DNA from: Anseranas semipalmata
Taxonomy: Eukaryota > Chordata > Aves > Anseriformes > Anseranatidae
DNA length: 64,000 nucleotides
Reading direction: 5' to 3'
Assembly: GCA_013399115.1 (NCBI GenBank)
Contig: VXAA01004051.1
Span: 1 to 64,000 of the forward strand
Each line of letters begins with the position of its first letter. Position 1 is the first letter of the stretch. This document shows, in pieces, positions 37,556 through 47,752 of this stretch. The translations under genes were made by a program, and so were the position numbers. Below the pieces are notes generated by a model. The model saw only the letters and a program-made list of their open reading frames with translations. It ran no database searches and was not told the origin of the DNA.

Positions 37556-37666
37556 TCCTTAGTGAGCTGCAGCCTAAAATGGCCCAGAACGAGCAAAACG
37601 AACATGGTGATTATGTGCTGGATGTACTGGATGTGAACAATGCTGAGAAATTTAAGCTGAATCCTT
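37556..37666 (+). other. Best candidate coding exon (37 codons)
   Basis: The 3' splice site is strong: a long TC-rich tract ends TGTAG at 37555. The 5' splice site CCTT|GTAAGTAC at 37667 matches the U1 consensus from +1 to +6. The exon is 111 bases, phase 1 at both ends, and open in that frame. It contains an ATG in a good start context (AAAATGG, about 37578), so it could be internal or hold a start codon. The peptide is Asn/Asp/Glu-rich (YVLDVLDVNNAEKFKLNP) and is not low complexity. I do not recognise the protein. The next candidate at 41680 fits its phase. Confidence 0.3.
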
Positions 37667-38732
37667 GTAAGTACTCTTGCAGTTTATGCACATGACTAAA
37701 TGAATAGCAGGCATAACTCTTTTAAAAGTCTTTAACTTTAATTGACATATCAATATAATTGGCAATTATCTTAATTGATATACATGGCATAAATATTGTG
37801 CTCTGGAAAGCTTCCAGTCCTTCTTTATTAGAGTATTAAGCCACAACATATGCAGATTACATGGGAATACCACTGAGGCATTTGTTAAAAGAAATTCCTT
37901 TCTTACGTCTCTTTCTTATATTTTGTGTATATATATGTATGTATATATGCAGAAAACAGTCATAAGGACATACTGAGTATTGTCAATACAGTCTTTTAAG
38001 CTATTTCAAATGATTCCTCTAAAGGGTTTCTACAAGTTTCACACTCTGCTTTTGTGGAAATCAGCTTTCAAGTCAGTCGGGCTAGAGATTAGATCCAAAG
38101 ATTTAAAACCCCTATAGATCAAAAGCAGATGCTCTTAGAAGACATTTCAGCCAAGACAAGCCGTCTGGGGACATTGTTACAGCGGGAGAAGACAATTTAT
38201 CATTAAAACATGAAAGCCTCTGTTCAATAATAACCAGATGTATTAAAAAAAAAGAAGGAAAGAAAAAGAAAAAAGAGAGAAAGAAAAAAATAGGGGTGTC
38301 AAGGTCTTGATTCATTTGTCTCCCACTAGAAATCATCTTTATCCCATACTTAGGAAACGAGTGCAGATTCTTTGATGCCAAGACATAATATAAGAAAAAT
38401 TGAAACATTTCACGTTGTAAATCCTTGGCAATTGTCAAGGAAATTTTAATTATATAAAAATCTGTGATGCCCTGGGTAAAGATAAGGAGCAATCAAGTTA
38501 AAGAGGAGTTTCCATGACTTATAATAAAAAGGGGGAAAGATCTGGTAGAAGCTTTTCAGACTCTTCTCTCTTTGTACCTGTTTTCACCTTTTCCCATCAA
38601 CTGCTCTTTCACTCTGAGCTAATGCAACTCGGCGATAGCACTTATCTTTAACCTAAAACTTCCCCTCCAAATATTTAACAAATTTTGTTTAAGCCATCCC
38701 CATGTAGAAGAGGGATTACTGCAAGCCATGGA
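37667..38732. other. Intron-like AT-rich stretch with purine tract
   Basis: A TA/GTA-rich microsatellite lies near 37926-37949 and an A/G-only tract at about 38245-38291. The 126-codon minus-strand frame at 38112-38492 reads through this tract and is Phe-rich for that reason. Confidence 0.4.
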
Positions 38733-38868
38733 CATGTAGGGAAACCAAGGCACACAGAAATAGAAATGGGATGACTTGCCTCCTAATACTTAGCATACTG
38801 ATAGGAGAGACAGGAAGTGAAATTTTTAAGATTTCATTTTTCCAGCCTCATTCTCTAACCACTAGAGA
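38733..38868 (-). mobile_element. MIR-like SINE fragment
   Basis: 'gggaaaccaaggcacacag', then 'gggatgacttgcc', 'ggaagtgaaattttt' and finally 'tctctaaccactagag' follow the reverse complement of MIR in order ('ggaaactgaggcacagag', 'gtgacttgccc' and 'cttaaccacta' in the usual antisense reading). The element is therefore on the minus strand and nearly full length for the MIR body, though diverged. Confidence 0.65.
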
Positions 38869-40598
38869 GCATCCCTTCCCAGAGAAACGTATAGCTCTGC
38901 AGCACAGGAAATGCATCTGCCGCCAGAATATGGGAAGTAGGAAGTCCTCTTCGCTCTCTCTTCTTGTTTTACAGGCCATACTGTAAGAGAGTGGGTGTGA
39001 TTAACAACATTTGTCGTAAGATATTTAAAATCATTTCCAGGTCTGTGGTTAGATGTTTCAGGCGAAAGTTCTCTAGAGAACAAGTACATCTAAGGTCTCG
39101 GAGCGAGCCGTGTGAAGTGAGGACACGAGCTCTTCGGCGCTGCCACCACGCAGGTCACGCAGCGATCTGCCTGGGCTCCCTGATCCGCCCGCAACGCGAG
39201 ATGCAAACCTCAGTGCTTTGCTCGTTGGAACACGGTAAAACTTTGTGAAAGGCGTGTGAAACGCACATGTTGTCCGATAGATGGGAGGGAACTTGTAAAA
39301 TGTTTTCATTGATGTTGCTGGAAGATGCTCATTCTTTGAAATGGAAGCTTATGGCAGAAATATATTGTTTTTGATAAAGTTCTGGGAAAGCTTCTCAGGT
39401 TCAGGATGGAAATTTTGGTCAGTCAAAAGGAGAGACCTGTCCATCCTCCAGAAATCCAGAGGGGAACACACAACCTCAAGGATTTTTAATGCCTGCTTTG
39501 AGCCAGGTAGATTTGAACTGAGGTCTCGGGTTCCCTAGGTATCCTGAAGGATGGGTTTCCCTAGGTATGACTGTGAATAAAGCCTTTGTCCGGAGTTGAG
39601 GAATCTTCCCAGTAAAACTGTTGTCAAAACTAATAAAGAGAGAGATTGCCAGGTTGAATAAAAGTACGTGAACCTCTTTTGCCTATCACATTGAGTATCT
39701 TACATGTGAAGCTGTATAATCATCTGCTTTCTGCCTAGCTTCTGCTTGTGGTGTCCTGATAGGGGGTTGGAAGAAAAAGCCAACTGATCAGATAGGAAAA
39801 TGTGATGATTAGCCACTATCGGCAAAAGGCAGTATTTGAGAGGGGAGGGAAGCCAATTTAGAGAACAGCACCTGGACTCTCCGGTCAGAAACTCAGAAGA
39901 TGTAGGACGTGGTGGTGTGTGGACTTCTGCTGCTCTCGGAGCACAGAGCACAAGTCAGAAGTCTCTTGTCTGTAGGTGGCTTATGCGTTCTGATGAAGCC
40001 CCACTAGTAGGGTTCAAAACCAGGAGATTTTGTCAGGGTGAAAACATTTTCCAGGGAAAGTATAAGGAGACCGTGCCAAGGTCTGGAAAGCATATCAGCA
40101 TGCCTGCCCTCTAGGAACTGGAAGCCTTTAACGAACTAATTGCATTCCTTTTTCTTTGGATGAGGAAAGAAAGACATTACCATCCTGTAGTCTGACAAGA
40201 ACAGCTCCGGTATAAAGTCCTTAGCTTTCCAGAAAACTCAGCTTGGGTTAGCTGGAGAACTGTCACCATGGAAAAAAATTAAATTCATTGTAGTTTTATT
40301 TCTCCTCTGTGTGCCAAGCACCATTCATTTCAAACAAACCTGCTGACCGTGCTTAGCATAGTAGCGTTGATGTAAAGGCTCAGGGAAGCACGAGATGGGT
40401 GTTAGCTTCTGACTGTTCTGCTGATGTCTCTGGGACCACGTGTGGTCGTTCAGAGAGCGGGGCAGGCCTGCAGAGCTGCTGGGGGTGGCAGCCCTTCAGT
40501 GACACATCTGCAACGTGCAGCTATTGGCTGAAGGCATAGGGTCTGGTTTGGGGATTTCCGCTGTTTCAAGTGGGGTTCATCTCCTGCTCTTCATTCAG
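38869..40598. other. Unannotated stretch
   Basis: A short 25-base-period duplication of GGGTTCCCTAGGTAT occurs at 39528-39542 and about 39553-39568. A possible MIR-like piece (AGATTTGAACTGAGGTCTCG) sits next to it at about 39509. No supported gene. Confidence 0.35.
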
Positions 40599-40735
40599 GA
40601 AAAATTGTTGATGGCACTGACACTGTGGTTGTTGTAGCTGTGCCTGAACAGAAGTTGTTTAGGGCACACCGAGTGGTTCATGTGGCCACAAACACCATTT
40701 ACACGGTGTGGGAGATCACACACATAAAAGTTTAG
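40599..40735 (+). other. Candidate exon, unknown product
   Basis: CATTCAG at 40598 follows a CT-rich stretch, and the frame after two bases is open for 44 codons to TAG at 40733-40735. The translation is rich in Val and Thr and looks protein-like, but no domain is recognised. A 5' splice site is not clear (ACG|GTGTGG is weak). Joined to the candidate at 37556 it would create an immediate stop, so the two cannot be consecutive exons. Confidence 0.12.
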
Positions 40736-41139
40736 TGCAGAAGTGCACAAGCACAGACTCACACAACCCTCGGGCCTTTTCTGTTAACAATCAGACCCAT
40801 AAAGCGCATTAAAATAAACCTATTTTTACAGCTCCGCACTGCTGTTCAACCAAGCATTTCAAGAAGCAAACAAAAGCACCCACTACTCTGGAAATATGAG
40901 ACTTCATTCCTATCCAGGAGCACAAATTGTACTCAGGAGGGACTTATGAAACCCTGTTTAAGTTCAGATTTGTATTCAGTTTTACATACCTTTGATTCAC
41001 CCTTCTGTAGGAGGTGCTTTTGCCTTTGATAGCTCTATACTTTTGTTGACAAACCATTTCCAAACAATTTTTCCTTAGGCTTATGAGAACATGCGGCAGA
41101 GACAAGTGAGTTTTTTTCCCCCCTTTTTCAAACGTAAGT

Positions 41140-41450
41140 AGATACGGGAGGACAGCGCGTTCAAGCGCAGAGACCCTTCTTGCCAGCTGTTTTGTGGCTG
41201 CCTACGCACCGAATAAAGCGGGCGTGAGAAGCGAGCACCCGTGGCGCTCTCGGGCAGAGCTGGGGTGAGGGCCCCCACTGAGGGTCCGTGCTGCGGAGCG
41301 GCTGAACCCCTCCACATCTGCCCCCCCGGTCCCGCAGCCGTGGCTGGGTTTCTCTGCAGGCACCCAAACACTTCTGGCTACAGAGCTCCCGTTCGCAGCT
41401 CGGGGCGCAGGCTTCGACATTCAGGGCGTAGCGAGAGGTGACTGTGGGAT
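41140..41450. other. GC-rich islet with scattered CpGs
   Basis: A GC-rich block with CpGs in AT-rich surroundings. Frames of 66-115 codons overlap on both strands, as at 16.4 and 18.5 kb. No gene is called. Confidence 0.35.
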
Positions 41451-41477
41451 GGAGAAGCAGCCACGGGCAGAGAGGCA

Positions 41478-41560
41478 CCCTCTGAGCCTCAGTTCCTAGC
41501 TCTAACACTAAAAATAGTAATGCTCTTTGTCTTCAGGACTGTGTCTTACAGCATCCAGAA
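41478..41560 (+). mobile_element. Possible MIR-like SINE fragment
   Basis: 'tctgagcctcagttccta' followed by 'actaaaaatagtaatgctc' resembles the plus-strand MIR segment 'ctctgtgcctcagtttcc..tgtaaaatggggataata'. It is short and diverged. Confidence 0.3.
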
Positions 41561-41679
41561 CAAAAGGGTCTTGATTTTATTCAGAGACCCAAACACAAAA
41601 CTAATGAGCATTTATAATAATTGATGGTAAATGTAGAATTGTTTGTTCTCCTTCTACTTTTTCTTTGATTTCCCTGCAG

Positions 41680-41759
41680 TCCTTTCAAGTAACGTCCCAA
41701 ATCCTTTTGTGTCTGTTGAGCTAAGTGAGCCACTTATTTTTCCCAAACTTTGCTTGGCT
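41680..41759 (+). other. Candidate exon, phase-compatible with 37556-37666
   Basis: A near-ideal 3' splice site, with a long pyrimidine tract ending CCCTGCAG at 41679, opens an 80-base candidate ending at GGCT|GTAAGAG. It starts in phase 1 and ends in phase 0, and its frame is open. The candidate at 37556-37666 ends in phase 1, so the two can be joined without a frameshift or stop. If the 5' splice site is not used, the frame continues to a stop at 41862-41864 and would be a terminal exon. No family is recognised. Confidence 0.2.
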
Positions 41760-42109
41760 GTAAGAGCTTTAAATATTGCAACACTTGACATAAAACAAAG
41801 ATTTTTGCTGATAAGCGTGTGTAATGGTTCAAATCTGTTCCAGCGAGCAAATCTGGTTTCTTAAAGGTAAATGATACAAAAAAATGGCCTTTGATTAAAT
41901 ATTCCAATCATTGCATGCTAATGGTGCATGGAGCTGTGATTTATCAGCCAAAACAACGTGCTGGAAAATGAACATAATTCATTAAGCTTGAACCAAACTC
42001 CACTTGAGCTTTCCACTCGCAATTATTCTCAGCAGAGAGAGACCGGTGTCACGCAGCAGAGGCCTGTTTGTAGGAGACCTTCTCATTTTTCATTCTGCTC
42101 CACCATTGA

Positions 42110-42540
42110 GACGAGACCTTTGCCGCCTGGGCTGCACCGGGCAGAAAGCAAGCCCCTGAGCATCCCTGGGTAGCCCTGGCCGGAGCTTGCACGCCCGATG
42201 CTTTGGGCACTGTCGGCTGGTCTCCAAGTGGCCTGGAAGGCGCGTAGCTCGGGGTGAGCAGGGACAGAGCCTCCCCAGCGTGCGGTTCAGGGGCTGGCCT
42301 GGCCTCAGCACGACGCTTCTCTTCCAGCAGGGAATGAAGGTGACAGAGAGCTGATTTGACTCGTGCTGTGCGCAAGCAGAGAGCTAAGCACTACCGCGGG
42401 GCTTCGGCGGGGCTTGGCGTGCCCTCCTGTGCCTGCTGCCTTCTCTGTGCCGGGAGCCCGCAGGGGAGGCTCTGGTAGCAGATCCCCTCGCTTGGCCTCC
42501 TGCCCCTGCCTCGTGAGAGCAGCGCTGTGCGCGAAGGAGA
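42110..42540. other. GC-rich islet
   Basis: GC-rich sequence with CpGs. Minus-strand frames of 108 and 73 codons and a plus frame of 75 codons overlap without domains. Confidence 0.35.
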
Positions 42541-42798
42541 TAATTACTTGTCAGGCCGCAACTTGTTTATTTTTAGGCACGCCGATGTGAGCTGGGGACA
42601 TGGGTTGATCAGAAGCAGTTTCATGCTCTTTCCTACCTCCGAAGGGTGTTTGACAGGGCTGTAACGCGGGGCTGGAGCTGGTGTGCCTGCTGCTAACAAC
42701 ACGTGCTGCTCTGTTTTGGTAACATCCTGGGGCTGGTTATCGTGTAATAACCAGGGGTTAGGTCTGTTTATTCAAAAAATATGTCTGTTTTGTTACAG

Positions 42799-42892
42799 TG
42801 TCTTTACTATAAAAGCAGTTGGGGGAAGGAGAGGAGATGATGCCAAACTAGTTGTTGGTGTAGCTACAGAGAAGGTTTGTGATACCGCTGAG
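42799..42892 (+). other. Candidate exon, unknown product
   Basis: TTTTGTTACAG at 42798 is a fair 3' splice site and GCTGAG|GTATGT at 42892/42893 a good 5' splice site. The 94-base exon is open in the frame that starts with its last codon base (phase 2 in, phase 0 out). The peptide (VFTIKAVGGRRGDDAKLV...) has a protein-like mix but no domain that I recognise. Its entry phase does not fit the candidate at 41680-41759, which argues against a single simple transcript. Confidence 0.15.
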
Positions 42893-43209
42893 GTATGTGT
42901 ACCATTAGATTCAACTCTTAATGTAAATCAGGGTCAGGAAGCAGTTTAGTCTGTTCCCCATAGTCTCAAAACCTCAAAACCACTGTGATTAAGTTCCTTC
43001 TCACCCACTTTGCACATCCAGCCGAACACCGAAGACGTAAACCAGAAGAATTTCCTGCCCTTCACATCTCTTTATTTCTGTGTTCACACACGCGGAAGAG
43101 AAAACAACAAAATGATTTATAAAGTTTAACCAAAACCAACTCGTCAAGCCCGCGAAGCTTTAAAAGGAGACAAGGGGAGAGGGAGGAAGATATTTTTGGC
43201 AAGAGAGGT

Positions 43210-43565
43210 GTATACAAGCGTGTGGAATTCGCGCCCTGGCTGATAGGTGGTCACAGGGCTGGAAGAGCGGTGGCTGTGTCGGAGCTCTCCGGCTGCACAG
43301 CCCGGTTGTTGCTGCTCCTAATAAAGCCAGAAGTCCGGACACGATGGGAAGGGGGCAGGCGAGCCGAGCTGTTGGGGAATGTTGCCCAGCACAGCGTATG
43401 TGTGCTAGCATCAAGCAGCACAATTGCCGAGCTTTTTGCCCGTGTTGCTGCAGCAGTTTATCCGAACCCGGCCAGACGCCCACCAGCGGCCGCAGTGGCT
43501 CCAGCCTGCTCTGCGTGGCCCATCCAGGGCTGTGGAAGCAAACGTGGTGTTGGGGCACCACATCT
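43210..43565. other. GC-rich islet with overlapping open frames
   Basis: Frames of 150, 101 and 60 codons on plus and 133 codons on minus cover the same bases. This pattern indicates few stop codons rather than coding. CpGs are present but not densely clustered. Confidence 0.35.
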
Positions 43566-44600
43566 CCTGTGGCTTTTCTGCTCCAGGGACTCCAGAGCTG
43601 TCATAGAGGGGCCTCCTTGTCCAAGCTTGAGGGTTTACATCAGGGATGATGGATTGCTTTGCTTACAGAAGTAGGTTACACCTGTGGTTAGCTGGCAGCG
43701 TGCACATAGCTCTTCTGGGAAGCTGGCGTGCCACCACTGCGTTCACTCAATCAGACGGTGGTGTGATTGACTAATCTGCTTCTCCTTTGATCTAGCAGAA
43801 AGCACTTGACAATTTTGGAAGAGGGAAGAAGGGAAAATCCCTCTCACCTCTGCTGTGTTGTGTAAGCAGAGTGCTGTGGGCTATGCTGATGGTGTGCTTC
43901 AGGGTGGGGGCAAAGAGGGGTAAGAACACGACCGAGTCCTGCCTCTCGGGAATGCATCAAAGCTTGGCCTCTGCAGCTCGAAAACAAAGTGCGGGGCTAG
44001 CCGGAGAGTGGGATGGATGAGCTCCTTGCTGCAGCTTGGCTCTGGGAAATCAAAGGCACGCTACCAGGTCGTTGGCGATGGAAGAGTTCATGGTGCTGTG
44101 GACTCGAGAAGCACAGGAGGTGGGGAGTGGGTTGTGCTCACGGGAAGCTGAAGGTGGGTGGGTGGCCTGGTAGCTCTGTTGTGTGGACACCAGTGTTCCT
44201 CTGCCTGCTGTGTTCCCTCTACCGCTGGTCCTCTTTGAGACTTGAATCAGATGCCAGGGTAAGAGCTAAGATCCTAAGATAAGCCTGCTGTTTTTAGGAA
44301 CAAGACCTTTATAAGTGGACAGAGTACTGAAGAGAGAGGAATGAGTACAAGGAAAATGACGATTGAACACCCAGGAGATCTAGGAGTTTTTCCAAGCTCT
44401 GGAAAAACTCACACTCTCCGTATGACCTTTGGAAATTCCTGCATCATCTTGGCCCACCTTGAGCAGACTGAGTGCAGCCCCAACACTTCCTTTCATCCCC
44501 TCTTTATTTACAGTATCAGATCTTCTCAGCAGATACCATTTTCTGTCATGGTTTGTACTGTACCTTCCAATAGATACAATGCCATAGTGAGTTGCAAGCA

Positions 44601-44645
44601 GAGGCCCAGATCTTCCAAGGTACTTAGGTGCCTAATTCCTGTTTA
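44601..44645 (+). repeat. Palindromic interspersed repeat fragment
   Basis: 'cccagatcttccaagg' is followed by 'tacttaggtgcctaattcc', combining a GATCTTC segment with the palindromic TTAGGTGCCTAA. This is the same style as the copies near 3.9 and 4.3 kb. The copy is short and the family name uncertain. Confidence 0.4.
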
Positions 44646-45569
44646 GTTAGATCAGCTCCTGCTCAATTTGGAGACCTGGGCTTAAAGCACAGTGGACCAC
44701 AAATGATCCTCCTGGCACACTTCAGACTTTTGCAAAAGAATAAAATTATTTTTGCGTTTAAAATCCATGTGCCTGTGTTGCTAACCTCTCAGACACATTT
44801 TGATTTATTGGAGGACACAAATTTTAACCTTCAGCTTCCTTCTCAATATTCATTCATTACTTTTTCCATTGTAGTTTACATTCCCTGTTGCTAAAACTAA
44901 CAAAATGTTCATGTTAACAGAATGCCTTCTCCCTGCTGGGCCCCAAATTAAACATTCCTGGAGAGGCAGGAGGCAGTTGCTTTATTCCGTGTTGCGAATT
45001 AACATGTTTGCATAACTTAATGGTCAGTGCATCAGACAGGAATTCCAGAACAGATCAATCTTCAGCGCTGTGTTTGACTTCATGGGCCAAGCATCCTTCT
45101 CGCTGAGCGGCAACGCTGCGTGGACTGCTGAAATGGCCTTGTGGTACGGGGCTATCCATCACTGGCTGTGTGTCTGGTTTCTGTGAGGAAACCACAGAGA
45201 ATGAAAATACGTCAAGTAGCCTACTGAAAAGCAGACATCACTTCTCAAAGCAGTGTGCAAGTAGTAGCACATCCCATTGAGATAAACGGCTCCAATTTAT
45301 GAAGAAGAGCACTGAATTCTTCTGCCATCAGCGGCCGGACCGTGAAAAACCATCTTCAGTGTCAGCTGCAGCTCTGAGTGCTGTGAAACCCCAGCTGAGG
45401 GATCTGGGACACTCCACTCCAGTGCTGCCATCTCAGCTGCTGTTGTCTCAGCTGCAGCGTATGAGCTGCTTTGGAGGAGGAAACCGCCCATGAGCACATT
45501 ATTTCCTGTCCTGTGCTCTGAAGCATTTTCTTCTTTAAGAAAACATGTCAGGATTCTTCCTAAATGTAC

Positions 45570-45606
45570 TTTTTTTTTTTTTTTTTTTTTTTTTTTCTCT
45601 CTCTCT
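45570..45606 (+). repeat. T(27) run followed by (CT)n
   Basis: A T-run of 27 bases (45570-45596) is followed directly by CT repeats to 45606. This is the longest homopolymer in the window. The 196-codon minus-strand frame across it (45297-45887) contains a Lys run for that reason and is not a gene. The run may be the poly(A) tail of a minus-strand retroelement, but the sequence next to it is not recognisable as one. Confidence 0.9.
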
Positions 45607-47705
45607 ATTTCCCTTGCCAAATTGGGGCCTGAACCACTCTCAGTCAGATAAATGGAAAATGCTCCCCTGGACTTCCGAAAGGGCAAAGGTCTGAAGGACG
45701 GCTTGTGTTTGAAAGAAGAGGAGGGGAGGTTGCTGTGCTTACCCTTCTGACTGATATACAAATTACACTCAGAAGCAAGTAGCATCATCAATATTTCTAA
45801 AATCTTGGGTGGTGCTACCAAGCTTACAAGGTGCTGATTGAAATCATTACTACCTACCTCACTATTACTATTTATTTGTGTTAACAAATCACTGAGGCAA
45901 TCATGGGCAGAGATCCAAATATCCTAGCTGCTATACAAACAGAAACCTAAAAAATAAACCCTGCCTAAGGAGTGCCCGGTCTCTGAGCTAGGTTTACGCA
46001 CATTTATTGCTCATAAGCACAGTTTTATCCTACCTGAAGTATTACTAAAGTCTCTATGAAGGTGGGACAACCTCATGGGTAATATGAGCAGGGAACGTTC
46101 AGGTTAGTAACTAAAATATGAACAGTCGTAGGATCCTAAGCATGTATTCCAATTGATGGAGCCCACACTTCATGTTACCACGTAGATTCACCCAAAAATT
46201 CACAACACAGTTTTTCATAACATTTTGTAGCAGTCTGGGAAAAGAGAAGGACGATTTCCCCAAGAACTGATAGGGCAGAATTATTAAATGGCCTCTTTCC
46301 TTCCCTTCTAGCAGATTTTCTTCAAAAGTTTAGGATTTAAAAATTCCTAGAACTCATTAAACACACATTTTTGCCCCAGAAATATTTACCCTGGTTTCTT
46401 AGATCTGATAATACCTGCTCTAGAAAAATGCAACAATTTGCAGGATGTTAAGATTTGAAACATTTTTACTAGTTCTGCTTCTTAGAAAATTTGCAGATAT
46501 TTTGCATATTTATATTATACCCCATGCATTATTTCTCACATCAAGCTATTCCTGTTCTATCTATCTCATTCAATTTCACTTTAGTGTCATTTCAGTATTT
46601 ATTTCCAGCTGGACCTCTCTCACTTTTATCTCTGTGTTCAGTCACCTCTCACAGCCAACCAAGTTAAAATACCGGGCATTTATCACTCTCTGGTAGTGTT
46701 TTCTTACTGCTTTTTGCTCAACGTCTTGTGTTTTTCCTGTTTAAGGAACAATGGTAGGCTTCCCAGGCAGGCAGCAAACATTCTTCTTTTATTGTTCGAA
46801 TCTACTTAAAATCACCTCAATATGCTTAAAGATTTTTTTATGTACATCAAAAAGGAATTAAAGAATATATTGAAATTTACAGGTAGGCAGTGGTCCTGTA
46901 AAACTTGCCTCATCCATAATCAAGCATTGGAGTTGACAGTTTAAGTTAACAAAATCCTCAAATATCCGGGATGTGTCTTTAAAAACCAGATACCTCATTT
47001 TCTGAAATTTACTGCAGAGGACTGAATTTTTTTAGTGTATGATCATATATTTTCATTTTGTGTATTTAGGAAATATGAAACGAATACATGTTATCAATGC
47101 ATAAGAGCTCTCCAAGTTCTCCTTTTTAATAAATTCCCTCTTTTGCTACAAGAAATTGTTTTGTTTGGATGGATAACCACTAACTCCTCTCTGCCATATT
47201 GCAAATTATGAAGTGGTTTTGGATGTCTGCTTTCTAAATGAGTGTATTTGATGTAATAAATGCCCAGATGTAACTGTTGTCTTAAGCTGGTCAGATTATT
47301 CATTACAAAAAATATTGTTTTGTAACAACATTAATTCTGCTTATAACTGTTCAGTGGACAATTTATGGGATTGCAGGCCATGCCACGGGTTAATTTATAA
47401 ACTGTTAGCACACGCTTTTCATTATTTATTAATTTGTGATTAGTTGCTTGAATCATCTGATGTAGACTCTGCTTTTTGATTGGACAACAGGAATGTGATG
47501 AACAGAATAAGAGTGAATTGTAAATTCAGATTTGCAACGCAGTAGTGTCAATCACAACTGCATAGAAAAGGCAGGCTTTGCCCCAGAGGTCTTCCATCTG
47601 CCAAGAGGATGGGTGCATGCAGAAGAAGAACAGGAAAATGGACTTTGCCACTGCAGTGCTTTTGTTGTCCGGGCAGCCAAACCTCTCACACTGGTTTTAT
47701 TTTAG
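45607..47705. other. Unannotated AT-rich stretch
   Basis: No supported gene. Around 45895-45990 a piece reading 'gctatacaaacagaaacc...aaataaaccctgcc' vaguely resembles the tail of an old SINE. The part at 47370-47560 is rich in ATTA/TAAT words. Confidence 0.3.
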
Positions 47706-47752
47706 GTGAAGAAAAGTTTTATGACAGGATCACAGAAGACAATGACGTGTAA
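47706..47752 (+). other. Short candidate terminal exon
   Basis: A TTTTATTTTAG 3' splice-like site at 47705 is followed by an open frame of 15 codons (GEEKFYDRITEDNDV) to TAA at 47750-47752. The same bases hold a 5' splice-like GACGT|GTAAGAG. The length is too short for statistical support. Confidence 0.08.

Noticed and set aside
38112..38492. 126-codon minus frame with a Phe-rich segment
   Set aside because: The Phe-rich part is the complement of the A/G tract at about 38245-38291.
40599..42892. A continuous four-exon gene joining 37556, 40599, 41680 and 42799
   Set aside because: 37556-37666 joined to 40599 creates an immediate TGA, and 41680-41759 ends in phase 0 while 42799 needs phase 2. 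A simple chain is inconsistent, so the candidates are kept separate.
43160..43674. Overlapping frames of 150, 133 and 101 codons as a possible gene
   Set aside because: They overlap on opposite strands in a GC-rich islet with no domain or splice structure.
45297..45887. 196-codon minus-strand open frame
   Set aside because: It runs through the T/CT tract, giving a Lys/Glu run, and has no domain. It is an artefact of the simple repeat.
45895..45990. SINE-like tail ('gctatacaaacagaaacc' and 'ccctgcc')
   Set aside because: Only scattered short words match what I remember of amniote SINE tails. This is too little to annotate.
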